From positions 1 through 55,020 of the forward strand of contig SVKK01000012.1 in assembly GCA_015068425.1 (NCBI GenBank): 55,020 nt of DNA, read 5' to 3'. This stretch comes from Oscillospiraceae bacterium. Its GTDB lineage: Bacteria > Bacillota > Clostridia > Oscillospirales > Oscillospiraceae. The notes beneath the pieces were generated by a model that saw only the letters and a list, made by a program, of their open reading frames with translations, searched no databases and was not told the origin of the DNA. Positions within the stretch are counted from its first letter, which is position 1. Every line of letters begins with the position of its first letter. Below, piece after piece: positions 24,682-33,609 of the stretch. The translations under genes and the position numbers were made by a program.

Positions 24682-26340
24682 ATGGCAATTAAACTTAAAA
24701 TAATACCTCTTGGCGGACTTGGTGAGATTGGAAAAAATCTCACGGTATACGAATTCGGCAAGGATATTATTATCGTGGACTGCGGTATCGGTTTTCCCGA
24801 TGAGGACATGTACGGAATTGATTCCGTGATTCCCGATATAACTTATCTCAAGGAAAATGAAAAACGCATCCGCGGTATGTTCATAACTCACGGCCATGAG
24901 GACCATATCGGTGCTATACCCTACATTCTCAGAGAAATAAACACAACCATATATGCCACGAAACTTACAAGCGCTCTCATTAATATCAAACTGGAAGAGC
25001 ATAAGCTGGTCAATAAGGTGAAAATGGTGACTGTTGAGCGCGGAGAAACCGTAAAAGCGGGATGCTTCGGTGTGGAATTTGTCCATATCAACCACTCCAT
25101 TGCCGATGCTGTATCCTTCGCTATCCATACACCTATTGGAACTGTGGTGCATACTGGCGACTTTAAAATAGATGTCACTCCGATTTCTGGCGGGATGGCA
25201 GATATTGCCCGCCTCGGTCAGCTGGGAAATGAAGGAGTACTGGCTCTTCTTGCAGACTCCACCAATGTGGAAAAACCGGGGCATAGCGAGTCCGAAAGCA
25301 AAGTGGGAGCCCGCTTTGACGAGCTCTTCAAGGACTGCGATAAGCGCATTATAGTTACAACCTTTGCCTCCAATGTCCACAGAATTCAGCAGATTATAAA
25401 CTCCGCTGCAAAATATAAGCGAAAAGTCGGAATCACCGGACGGAGCATGGAAAATATAATGAAGGTCTCTATGGAGCTTGGCTATATGAAAGTTCCTGAG
25501 GGCGTTCTTGTGAGCATGGACAAGATAAAGTCCGTGCCCAAGAATAAGACAGTTATTATAACCACCGGAAGTCAGGGTGAAGAAATGAGCGCTCTTTACC
25601 GTATGGCCTTCTCCGGTCACAAGCAGGTTGAGATAGACGCCGGTGACAGAGTTATCATCTCCGCATCCGCTATCCCCGGCAATGAAATCACCGTAGGCCG
25701 TGTTATCGACGAGCTGTTCCGCAAAGGCGCGGAGGTTATATATAACCGCGGGGATAATCTCCATGTTTCAGGCCACGCATGTCAGGAAGAGCTTAAAATG
25801 ATGCTGGCACTTACCAAGCCTAAGTATTTCATTCCTCTCCACGGAGAGACCAGAATGCTGTGCAAACATGCAGAGCTGGCGAAAACAATGGGAGTCGCTC
25901 CCAAAAATGTTTTGGTAAGCGGAATTGGACATGTAATAGAGCTGAGCCAAAAGACCATCCGTGAAAACGGCAGCGTTCCCTCAGGAAAAGTGTTTGTTGA
26001 CGGTATGGGTGTGGGCGATGTTGGCAGTGTTGTTCTTCGGGATCGCAAGCTGCTTGCGGACGAAGGAATGATTGTTGTCATCATGACTATGTCAAGCGAG
26101 GATGGCAGCATAATCAGCACTCCCGAGATAATTACCAGAGGCTTTGTGTATGTGAAGGAATCCGACCAGCTTATGGAAGAACTCAATCGGGTGGTTATGG
26201 AGAGTATCTACGCCTGCGAGAGTCAGCATATCACCGACTGGGCAGGAATTAAAGGCAAGGTGAAGGGCAATCTCAGCGGCTATCTCTATAAAACCAGCCG
26301 CCGCAGCCCCATGATACTGCCCGTAATAATCGAAGTATAA
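24682..26340 (+). CDS. rnj: Ribonuclease J
   Basis: A 552-residue metallo-beta-lactamase/beta-CASP nuclease that performs 5'-3' exonucleolytic and endonucleolytic mRNA decay and rRNA maturation. GGLGEIGKNLTVYEF opens the protein. The metal motif THGHEDHIG is near residue 73, HTGDFKID and LLADSTNVEKPGHSESE follow, then the beta-CASP domain with TTGSQGEEMSALYRMA. The C-terminal HGETRMLCKHAELA and YLYKTSRRSPMILPVIIEV complete the family pattern. GGAG sets the start. A long leader precedes it, and nuclease autoregulation through that leader is possible. Confidence 0.96.
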   Translation: MAIKLKIIPLGGLGEIGKNLTVYEFGKDIIIVDCGIGFPDEDMYGIDSVIPDITYLKENEKRIRGMFITHGHEDHIGAIPYILREINTTIYATKLTSALINIKLEEHKLVNKVKMVTVERGETVKAGCFGVEFVHINHSIADAVSFAIHTPIGTVVHTGDFKIDVTPISGGMADIARLGQLGNEGVLALLADSTNVEKPGHSESESKVGARFDELFKDCDKRIIVTTFASNVHRIQQIINSAAKYKRKVGITGRSMENIMKVSMELGYMKVPEGVLVSMDKIKSVPKNKTVIITTGSQGEEMSALYRMAFSGHKQVEIDAGDRVIISASAIPGNEITVGRVIDELFRKGAEVIYNRGDNLHVSGHACQEELKMMLALTKPKYFIPLHGETRMLCKHAELAKTMGVAPKNVLVSGIGHVIELSQKTIRENGSVPSGKVFVDGMGVGDVGSVVLRDRKLLADEGMIVVIMTMSSEDGSIISTPEIITRGFVYVKESDQLMEELNRVVMESIYACESQHITDWAGIKGKVKGNLSGYLYKTSRRSPMILPVIIEV

Positions 26341-26375
26341 GAAGAAAAAGAAGAAAGAGAAAATAAAAAAGAAAA

Positions 26376-27293
26376 ATGAAAATACCATATTTTGATGCCC
26401 ATTGCGATACGGCGCTGCCAGTTTATGAATACGGAAAATCGCTTTACAAAAATAATTTTCATATTGATATAGAGCGCCTTAGTGCCTATGCTCCCGCGGT
26501 TCAGGTTTTTTCCATCTGCGCTCCTCACAGAGAGGGAATGGTAGAAAAAACAGAGTGGGTTATGGATGAGCTTATCCGTCAGCTTCTTCTCCACGGTGAT
26601 AAAGCCATACTTTGCCTTAGCGCTTCCGACCTTGACGAGGCGGAGAAGCAGGGCAAGGTGGGAGTGCTCATATCCGTTGAAGGTGCGGAAAAGCTGGGCT
26701 GCAGCATAGAAAATCTCCGCCGCGCCTATAAAAAAGGACTGCGAATAGTTCATCTTACCTGGAATCACCCCAACATTCTCTCAGGAACCTGTGTTGACGG
26801 CGGCGGACTTACTGAAAAAGGCCGTGAATTCGTGCTTGCCGCTCAGGAAATGGGTGTGGCTCTGGATATGTCCCATATCTCCGAAAAGGCTTTCTGGGAT
26901 ATTCAGGCTATTGCAAAAAAACCCGTTCTGGCAGGCCACAGCAACTCCAAAACAGTCTGCGACCACATCCGCAATCTAACGGATGAACAGTTTAAGGCTC
27001 TTGTGAAAACGGGAGGTGCCGCGGGGCTTAATATGTATCTGGATATTCTCGGACAGGGCAGGGATATTGACGCTGTTCTTGCTCATGCAGAGCATTTTCT
27101 TTCCCTCGGCGGAGAAAAGACCCTTTGCCTTGGCGGAGATCTGGACGGAATTCCCGAAATGCCAAAGGGAATGAAGGGTGTTCAGGATATGGCAAAGCTA
27201 TACGAAGCTATGCTTTGCCGAAACTGGAGCGAAGATCTTGTGCGTGACATATTCTACAGAAATCTGAGAAGTTTTATGGAGAGAGCAATATGA
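26376..27293 (+). CDS. Membrane dipeptidase (peptidase family M19)
   Basis: A 305-residue zinc peptidase of the renal dipeptidase family. DAHCDT near residue 7 supplies zinc ligands, SVEGAEKLG carries the bridging Glu, and VHLTWNHPN, ALDMSHIS and LAGHSNSK supply histidines. GGDLDGI near the C-terminus fits the DFDG-type motif. It cleaves dipeptides, sometimes with D-residues. The ribosome site is a run of purines rather than a clean AGGAGG. It overlaps the next gene by four bases (ATGA). Confidence 0.9.
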   Translation: MKIPYFDAHCDTALPVYEYGKSLYKNNFHIDIERLSAYAPAVQVFSICAPHREGMVEKTEWVMDELIRQLLLHGDKAILCLSASDLDEAEKQGKVGVLISVEGAEKLGCSIENLRRAYKKGLRIVHLTWNHPNILSGTCVDGGGLTEKGREFVLAAQEMGVALDMSHISEKAFWDIQAIAKKPVLAGHSNSKTVCDHIRNLTDEQFKALVKTGGAAGLNMYLDILGQGRDIDAVLAHAEHFLSLGGEKTLCLGGDLDGIPEMPKGMKGVQDMAKLYEAMLCRNWSEDLVRDIFYRNLRSFMERAI

Positions 27294-27622
27294 ACATACA
27301 AATCTACGGCAAGAACAAGTGTTTCGACACCAAAAAAGCAGAACGCTATTTCAAAGAGCGCCGCATCAAGTATCAGTTCGTGGATATAATACGCTACGGC
27401 ATGAGCCGCAGGGAACTGGAGAGCGTAAAAAACGCCGTGGGTCTTGAAGAACTTATCGATAAGGAGGATCAGGATTATCCTCTTATTCAGTATCTTGCCT
27501 CCAATGAGGCAAAGCTTGAAAAGCTCTATGAAGAACCTTTCCTTATAAAAACTCCCGTTGTTCGCAACGGAAAGCAGGCCACAGTGGGCTATAAGCCCGA
27601 GGTCTGGAAAAGCTGGGAATAG
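27290..27622 (+). CDS. ArsC/Spx family protein (arsenate reductase-like)
   Basis: A 110-residue thioredoxin-fold protein. IQIYGKNKCFDTKKAERYFKERRIKYQFVDI is the ArsC-family opening with a single Cys (about residue 11) instead of the CxxC of Spx. FLIKTPVVRNGKQATVGYKPEVW has the conserved cis-proline region. The family includes arsenate reductases and Spx regulators; with no ars genes nearby, arsenate as substrate is unproven. It is translationally coupled to the M19 dipeptidase gene and closes the operon at a bidirectional terminator. Confidence 0.85.
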   Translation: MNIQIYGKNKCFDTKKAERYFKERRIKYQFVDIIRYGMSRRELESVKNAVGLEELIDKEDQDYPLIQYLASNEAKLEKLYEEPFLIKTPVVRNGKQATVGYKPEVWKSWE

Positions 27623-27655
27623 AAAAAACGCGAATCGTTAGATTCGCGTTTTTTT
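27623..27655. terminator. Bidirectional intrinsic terminator
   Basis: AAAAAACGCGAATC and GATTCGCG are paired around GTTA and followed by a T7 run. It lies between convergent genes and serves the plus-strand peptidase operon and the long minus-strand glycan unit. Confidence 0.88.
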
Positions 27656-28736
27656 ATTTTCCTTCAATAATTTTAAACAGCTTATCAATAATCGCCTTAT
27701 TGGAGCAATCGTAGTTTTTAAGCTTTTCACGGAATGAGAGCAGTATATCCTCCGAAAGCAGAACAGAGCGCATAGCCCGGTAGATATCATCTGTATCCAC
27801 ATCGCAGAGAATGCCGTATTTGCCGCCGTGAAGAACCTCGCTTACACCGGTTACATCGGTAGAGATTACGGGGGTGCCTAAGAGAGCAGCTTCCTTAACG
27901 ACAATGCCAAAGCCTTCAAAATCACTTGTGAGCACAAAGCAATCAGCCTGCTTTATATAGGGATATGGATTTAACTGAAGTCCAAGAAGCTCCACACAGT
28001 CGGAAACATCTTCGCTACGTATCATTTCCCGAATTTTATTTTCTTCACTGCCATCGCCAACGATTTGAATTTTGAAGCGAAAACCTTCTTCTTTTAGGCG
28101 TTTAGCGATTTCGACCAGACGGTCCTGCCTTTTTTGAGGTCTCATTCTTCCAACGTTGATAAAGGTGAAACTGTCGTTTTCTTTAACGGGTTCCGCAGAC
28201 AGCTGTATGATTTTATCTTCATCGATGAGATTATGGAGAACCTCCAAATTGCATTGTTCGATGCGGTATTTCTCATCGAAGCATTTTTTGGCTTCGTCGG
28301 ACACCAATACAACGGTATGCATTTTGGAATAGCTGTCTATTGCCTCTTTCTCACTTATTCCGATATTGAAACGGTTAACATCATTATGCACCCATGCAAT
28401 TTTGCGGATATCCTTTTTTATATCCGCTACCCATGTTGAGCTTCTTCCTTCTATGAAGCCGATTGCAGCATAATAATCTTTCGAATTGGCAATTTTGTTG
28501 ACCTTAAGTTTTCTGAAAAAAGGAATATAGCGGAAAAGCACATATGAGAATAGTCCGTTGCGCATCTGGATAACATTGATGTTATCAGGGAGCGCCTGCA
28601 TAAGCTCTCCTTTGGCCTGCAGCAAAGCAAGATCAATGTCATAATGAGGCTGAAGCACTTTAAGAAAATCAACAAGAACTTTTTCAGCTCCTCCGATATC
28701 CAGAGTGTATGCAAAAAACAGAAGTTTTTTCTTCAT
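27654..28736 (-). CDS. Glycosyltransferase family 4 protein
   Basis: A 360-residue GT-B-fold glycosyltransferase. The N-terminus has FAYTLDIGGAEKVLVDFLKVL (glycine-rich donor loop), and the C-terminal half has FINVGRMRPQKRQDRLVEIAKRL, IVGDGSEENKIREMI and SDFEGFGIVVKEAALLGTPVISTDVTG, the EX7E-type donor-binding motif of GT4. It probably adds a sugar to a cell-surface polysaccharide. AGGAT precedes the ATG. It is the last gene of a minus-strand polysaccharide cluster, and a GT4 paralogue lies just upstream. Confidence 0.9.
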   Translation of the reverse strand: MKKKLLFFAYTLDIGGAEKVLVDFLKVLQPHYDIDLALLQAKGELMQALPDNINVIQMRNGLFSYVLFRYIPFFRKLKVNKIANSKDYYAAIGFIEGRSSTWVADIKKDIRKIAWVHNDVNRFNIGISEKEAIDSYSKMHTVVLVSDEAKKCFDEKYRIEQCNLEVLHNLIDEDKIIQLSAEPVKENDSFTFINVGRMRPQKRQDRLVEIAKRLKEEGFRFKIQIVGDGSEENKIREMIRSEDVSDCVELLGLQLNPYPYIKQADCFVLTSDFEGFGIVVKEAALLGTPVISTDVTGVSEVLHGGKYGILCDVDTDDIYRAMRSVLLSEDILLSFREKLKNYDCSNKAIIDKLFKIIEGK

Positions 28737-28767
28737 GAGCCCTTATCCTTTCAAAGCTTTTGCTAAA

Positions 28768-29895
28768 TTATCCGAAAAGTTCCTGCCACTTGGGGACCAC
28801 TTCCTCGGCGGTGTAGCTTGCGGCCATTGCTTTTGCATTGCTGCCCATTTTCTCAAGGCGTTCCCTGTCTTTTAACAGAAAAATTATTCTTTCAGCCATA
28901 GCCTGTTTGTCGGCATAATCCAGAAGAAAACCGTTTTTGTCTTCTACGATAAGAGAGGCGGGACCGACAGGAACATCAAATGCGACTAAGGGCAAACCAA
29001 CGGAAGCGGCTTCCAGAAGTACCATAGGCAGGCACTCGGTGCGCGATGTCATAACATAAATATCAGAGTTTTGGAAGCAGTTCATTACTTCATCCGAGGA
29101 AACCATACCGGTAAATGTAACGGCGTCGCTAAGTCCAAGGGCGGCAGCGTGTTCAGCAAGACGAGAATGCTCGTCTCCACCTCCAACTATGGTAAGAGAT
29201 GACTGAGGCAGTTCCTTGTGAACCAAGGAAAAGACATCTATCAGAATATCAAAGTTTTTTACAGGATGAAGCCTGCCTGCAGCAACAAGACGCATACCGT
29301 CAAGAGCGGAACTTTCCTCAGGAATGGAGTCCAGAATATTGGGGATCTCCACAATTTTGATTTTTTTGTTTTCAGCAAGCCACCTGCTGTAGTTTGCTTT
29401 GGAGCCACCGCAGAGGACAAGAAGGTAGTCAAGGCCTGAAAAAGCTTTTTTGACCCGATTTACATACTTTTCGCTGTCGTCGTGAAGATGTTCCTGAGTC
29501 ATTGTTATAACGCCATCGGGAGCATAACGAGTGAGCATTTCAGCGTATTCAATGCGGGTTGAAAATACAAAGTCGCATTTCAGCGCTTTGATTTCCTTTA
29601 TCATCAGGTGCTTTTTGAGATAAAGAATTTTGGCGGCTTTCCAGCCCTCTTTAAGGATTGAAATGGGATTTTTGGCTTTGATTGCAGCTTTAACCTCATC
29701 GCGGTTGGGGGCGCCGTTGAAAAGATAGCGAACTTTCACTCTGTCATCCAGAGAGTATGCCGGAGACTTGTTCATTGAGTAAAAGGTAATAATTTCAATT
29801 TCGTAGTATTTGCACAGCTGGTTTGCCAGAGAGATGGTTTGCTTTTCTATTCCGCCGTGCTGAAGATGGAGCATTAATATGCATATTTTTTTCAT
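28768..29895 (-). CDS. Glycosyltransferase family 4 protein
   Basis: A 375-residue GT-B enzyme. LMLHLQHGGIEKQTISLANQL forms the N-terminal loop. AAGRLHPVKNFDILIDVFSLV, TIVGGGDEHSRLAEHAAALGL and SRTECLPMVLLEAASVGLPLVAFDVPVGP are the C-terminal GT4 motifs. The start at 29895 follows GGTGAG; six upstream codons overlap that site. Only the domain plan is shared with the next GT4 gene, so the two likely use different acceptors. It sits between a GT2 gene and a GT4 gene in the same unit. Confidence 0.9.
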   Translation of the reverse strand: MKKICILMLHLQHGGIEKQTISLANQLCKYYEIEIITFYSMNKSPAYSLDDRVKVRYLFNGAPNRDEVKAAIKAKNPISILKEGWKAAKILYLKKHLMIKEIKALKCDFVFSTRIEYAEMLTRYAPDGVITMTQEHLHDDSEKYVNRVKKAFSGLDYLLVLCGGSKANYSRWLAENKKIKIVEIPNILDSIPEESSALDGMRLVAAGRLHPVKNFDILIDVFSLVHKELPQSSLTIVGGGDEHSRLAEHAAALGLSDAVTFTGMVSSDEVMNCFQNSDIYVMTSRTECLPMVLLEAASVGLPLVAFDVPVGPASLIVEDKNGFLLDYADKQAMAERIIFLLKDRERLEKMGSNAKAMAASYTAEEVVPKWQELFG

Positions 29896-29913
29896 AATGA
29901 GCTCACCGCGCAT

Positions 29914-30858
29914 CTATATTTTTAGAATGAATTTAAGGAGTCGATACTGACGCAAGTAGGCGAGAGTGCAAACGATTTTATATTTGATACCCATGGTTTT
30001 ATAATATTTGTTTTTATACCATTTGGGGAATGTATTTTTCATTATGCGGGAAATTCTGATAACATCAGCTTTGCCTTCAGGATAAATAAGATATCTCAAA
30101 ACCGCACAATGGAGCAAATGTTCTATAAATATACACTCCAGCTCCGGTCTAAACTCGGTATTATAAAGCTTTTCCTTAAGCGTATCCATAACAGCATAAA
30201 TGCTTGCAAGCTTCGGACTGTACTTTGGCTGCTGCATTGTGGAGTTTTCGTGAATGACATAGTAATAAAGGCGATCGTCCATGAAACCGATTTTGTCGGT
30301 ATGAAGTGGGAACTGGGCAACAAGCTCTAGATCCTCGTATATATGCCCGACTGTGAAGCGAAGATTGTTTTTGTTCAGAAAATCTCTGCGAATAAGCTTG
30401 TTGCATGGTGAAGCTTCATTTATCAGATATTGACGGGAGACATCATCGGAGCTGAACATACGGTAATCAAAGTCAATGGGGCTGCCGTTGACAATTCTGG
30501 AAATGTTGAAGCATACAATATCAAGTTCGTTGGCTTCGGCATAGGAAGTGATTTTTTCAAGTGCCTCGGGATGAAGAAAATCGTCACTGTCCACAAAGAT
30601 AATGTAGTCTCCGTCAGCGGCATCCAGTCCCCGATTTCTGGCAGAAGCCTGGCCGGAATTTTCCTGCTGTATTGCTGTGATCTTGTCAGGAAATTTTGCC
30701 TTGTAAGCATCTATAATGCACTGAGAGGAATCCCTGCTGCCGTCATTGACTATTATAACTTCAAAATCATCGAAGGTCTGACTAAAAACGGAGTCGAGAC
30801 ATTTGCTGATGTATTTTTCAGAATTGTATACAGGAATTATAATGCTAATTACGGGCAT
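29914..30858 (-). CDS. Glycosyltransferase family 2 protein
   Basis: A 314-residue GT-A enzyme: VISIIIPVYNSEKYISKCLDSVFSQTFDDFEVIIVNDGSRDSS is the classic N-terminus, and GDYIIFVDSDDFLHPEAL carries the DxD metal motif near residue 90. A variable basic C-terminus (KNKYYKTMGIKYKIV) may touch the membrane. The start at 30858 follows AGGTGAG; a longer frame upstream of it crosses the end of the flippase gene. It probably extends a lipid-linked glycan. Confidence 0.9.
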   Translation of the reverse strand: MPVISIIIPVYNSEKYISKCLDSVFSQTFDDFEVIIVNDGSRDSSQCIIDAYKAKFPDKITAIQQENSGQASARNRGLDAADGDYIIFVDSDDFLHPEALEKITSYAEANELDIVCFNISRIVNGSPIDFDYRMFSSDDVSRQYLINEASPCNKLIRRDFLNKNNLRFTVGHIYEDLELVAQFPLHTDKIGFMDDRLYYYVIHENSTMQQPKYSPKLASIYAVMDTLKEKLYNTEFRPELECIFIEHLLHCAVLRYLIYPEGKADVIRISRIMKNTFPKWYKNKYYKTMGIKYKIVCTLAYLRQYRLLKFILKI

Positions 30859-30901
30859 GTTCTCACCTTTTGATTTATGAATTGATACAGAAAAACAGTT
30901 T

Positions 30902-32440
30902 CTATTTGGTGCGCAGTTTGAAAGCAAACTGCTTAATAATACCAAGCAGCTGATGAATTTCCTCTTTGTTGAACAGTGAAGCTATACCGGTGAAGAGACC
31001 GACAACTGCAATAACAATGCATACAGCGATAAGTCCGATCCATGTATTAATTGCAATAAAACAACTCAAAGCAATTGATATTGCAGTAAGAATTATAACG
31101 GCGGCAACGCTGCGAGCAATAACCGGATAGAATGTGGAGACCTTGAATTCAAGGCACTTGGCGCTGTATATGGGCAAAAAGCTAATAACCCTAAGTGCAG
31201 TAAATAAAGCACTTACAGATACAATGTATATAAGCCTTGCGTTTTCAGCGTGGATAAATCCGAGTCCAATAAAAGTGGCAAGAATACTTGCGGAGCTGAA
31301 AATTATCAAAGCCAATGACGAAATTTTGATTTTGTTGCTTACGGTAAAAACATTGTAAAGCGGTTCGAAGGGGAGCGCTATGGCCAGTCCCAAAAACGTA
31401 ATAGCGGTGAGGGTGTGAAGCAGGGATGCATCCTGGGAGGGAACCCACAAGCTATAGAACGCATCACCGAAGCCGATTAGGATAGCTGCAGGGATGCTGG
31501 AGAAGACAGCGAGAATTTTAACTGAAAAAATCAATTGCTTCTTCATTTCAGCGAACTTGTTGTTTGCATAAGCTATAGTCAGCTGTGGAACAAAAATGTT
31601 GGCAAGGGTACCAAAGAGAAGAATAATGACGTTGGATGCGGTCTTGGAAACGTTCAAAACACCCATTGCAATGCCTCCGATGAAGAGGTTCGCGATGAGC
31701 AAATCCAATCCTGAAGAAAGAATGGTACTCAGCTTTGAAACAGAATTCCATATACCGGATATAAGCAGCTCTTTTATGCAGGAAAAATCATAATAATTTC
31801 TGCGTATTAATAGTTCCGGAGTAAGCCTGCGCCTGTAGCGCATGTGGTTGAAAAGATAGTTGCACCCCTGAATAAGGGTTGCGATGCCCACATAAAAGGT
31901 GTAGGGTCGGAAAAAAGAATAACAAAGAACAAGCACTGCTGCGCGTAAAATGCAACCGAGAGCATTTACAAAGGCAGACTTGTCCAATCTGTCAGTCGCA
32001 AATGCGGAAATTGAAAAAGTTGATGCAAACAAAGTTATAATGAAGTTAAGAACAACGAAAATAAAAAGAATTTTTATATCGTTGAGCGATGCGGGAGATA
32101 TGTTCAGGAGCTTTTCAAGGAAGAGAATAATAAAGGTGAAAACAACAACTACTATAACGGAAAAGAATATGTTTGCGAAAACAACAGAGGTAAAGTATTT
32201 GCTGGCTTCAAGATTGTTCTTTTGATGAATTTTAATTGTGATAAATCTGCCTGCCATTGAGTTGATTGCAATGGTGAAAAGCGTGGCATAATCCACAAAA
32301 GTATTTGCCAGAGTGACAAAACCGTTAGCCTCAACACCAATATTTTCAATAATGAAAGGCGTAAGGAAAAAGCTTATGCAAAAATTTATTGCAAAAGCTA
32401 TAGCATTCGCTATAAAGTTTATTCCTGTTTGCTTGTTCAT
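30902..32440 (-). CDS. Polysaccharide flippase (Wzx/MVF superfamily)
   Basis: A 512-residue membrane protein with about 14 hydrophobic helices. NFIANAIAFAINFCISFFLTPFIIENIGVEANGFVTLANTFVDYATLFTIAINSMAGRFI is the typical opening of oligosaccharide flippases of the MOP superfamily. Such proteins move undecaprenyl-linked repeat units to the outer face. AGGAGA sets the start. It lies between the epimerase gene and the glycosyltransferases, as in capsule or exopolysaccharide loci. No polymerase (Wzy) is seen nearby. Confidence 0.87.
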   Translation of the reverse strand: MNKQTGINFIANAIAFAINFCISFFLTPFIIENIGVEANGFVTLANTFVDYATLFTIAINSMAGRFITIKIHQKNNLEASKYFTSVVFANIFFSVIVVVVFTFIILFLEKLLNISPASLNDIKILFIFVVLNFIITLFASTFSISAFATDRLDKSAFVNALGCILRAAVLVLCYSFFRPYTFYVGIATLIQGCNYLFNHMRYRRRLTPELLIRRNYYDFSCIKELLISGIWNSVSKLSTILSSGLDLLIANLFIGGIAMGVLNVSKTASNVIILLFGTLANIFVPQLTIAYANNKFAEMKKQLIFSVKILAVFSSIPAAILIGFGDAFYSLWVPSQDASLLHTLTAITFLGLAIALPFEPLYNVFTVSNKIKISSLALIIFSSASILATFIGLGFIHAENARLIYIVSVSALFTALRVISFLPIYSAKCLEFKVSTFYPVIARSVAAVIILTAISIALSCFIAINTWIGLIAVCIVIAVVGLFTGIASLFNKEEIHQLLGIIKQFAFKLRTK

Positions 32441-32497
32441 TTGGCAGAAATCTCCTTGGGGTGCAGCAGCACCTTATAATATCCGAAAAAACGATTA

Positions 32498-33604
32498 TTA
32501 ACTGAATTTTTCAATAATCGCATCCACGATGCGCTGGCAGGCATGACCGTCGCCGTAGGGGTTGGAGGCACGGCTCATGCGGGCATATTCCTCGGCGTCG
32601 GTGAGAAGGCGAACGGTTTCGCGGTAAATGACCTCGCTGTCGGTGCCGACAAGCTTCAAAGTTCCCGCATCGATGCCCTCGGGACGCTCGGTGGTGTTGC
32701 GCAGCACCAGAACGGGCTTGCCGAGAGAAGGGGCCTCCTCCTGAATTCCGCCGCTATCGGTGAGAATTATATGCGCTTTGTTCTGGAAGTTGTGGAAGTC
32801 AAAAACTTCAAGAGGCTCAATAAGCTTAACCTTGTCGCAGTCGCTGAAAATCTCATCCGCCGCGGCGCGAACGAGGGGGTTTTTATGTATGGGGTAAATC
32901 ACCTTATATCCGGGAACGGCATCGAGAGCCTTTCTTATGCCGCGGAAAATATTTTTCATGGGCTCGCCAAGATTTTCTCTGCGGTGGGCAGTGAGGAGAA
33001 TGAGCTTGTCATCGCCCAGCCACTCAAGCTCGCTGTGGCTGTAAGAGTCATCAACGGTGGTGCTCATAGCATCGATAACGGTGTTGCCGGTGACATATAT
33101 CTTTTCCTCGGGAATGTTCTGCATAAGAAGATTGGATTTGCTCAGGGGAGTGGGGGCGAAGAACATATCTGTCATACAGTCCACCATCTGGCGGTTCATT
33201 TCCTCGGGGTAGGGGGAATACTTGTTGAAGGTGCGAAGGCCTGCCTCCACGTGTCCGATAGCCACCTGATTATAAAAAGCGGCGAGAGCACCTGCAAAGG
33301 TGGTGGTGGTATCTCCGTGAACCAGTACGATATGAGGCTTGACATCAGCGATAACTCTGGACACGCCTTCGAGAGCACGTGTGGTTATATCAAGAAGGGT
33401 CTGACCCTGCTTCATCATATTCAGGTCATAGTCGGGGACGATTTTGAAGGTATCCAGCACCTGATCCAGCATTTCCCGATGCTGTGCCGTTACGCAAACA
33501 ATGCTTTCTATTTCTTCACGCTTTTCCAGTGCCTTCACCAGAGGTGCCATTTTTATGGCCTCCGGTCGGGTGCCGAAAATGCTCATTACCTTGATTTTTT
33601 CCAT
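32498..33604 (-). CDS. wecB: UDP-N-acetylglucosamine 2-epimerase (non-hydrolysing)
   Basis: A 368-residue enzyme that converts UDP-GlcNAc to UDP-ManNAc for surface glycans. Characteristic parts are the opening VMSIFGTRPEAIKMAPLV, CVTAQHREMLDQVLDTF, VLVHGDTTTTFAGALAAFYNQVAIGHVEAGLRTFNKYSPYPEEMNRQMVD, LLTAHRRENLGEP and LTDSGGIQEEAPSLGKPVLVLRNTTERPEG. AAAGGA precedes the ATG. It lies five bases behind the PatB-like gene, so the two are probably co-transcribed, and it supplies a precursor to the flippase and glycosyltransferase genes downstream. Confidence 0.95.
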   Translation of the reverse strand: MEKIKVMSIFGTRPEAIKMAPLVKALEKREEIESIVCVTAQHREMLDQVLDTFKIVPDYDLNMMKQGQTLLDITTRALEGVSRVIADVKPHIVLVHGDTTTTFAGALAAFYNQVAIGHVEAGLRTFNKYSPYPEEMNRQMVDCMTDMFFAPTPLSKSNLLMQNIPEEKIYVTGNTVIDAMSTTVDDSYSHSELEWLGDDKLILLTAHRRENLGEPMKNIFRGIRKALDAVPGYKVIYPIHKNPLVRAAADEIFSDCDKVKLIEPLEVFDFHNFQNKAHIILTDSGGIQEEAPSLGKPVLVLRNTTERPEGIDAGTLKLVGTDSEVIYRETVRLLTDAEEYARMSRASNPYGDGHACQRIVDAIIEKFS

Positions 33605-33609
33605 AGAAC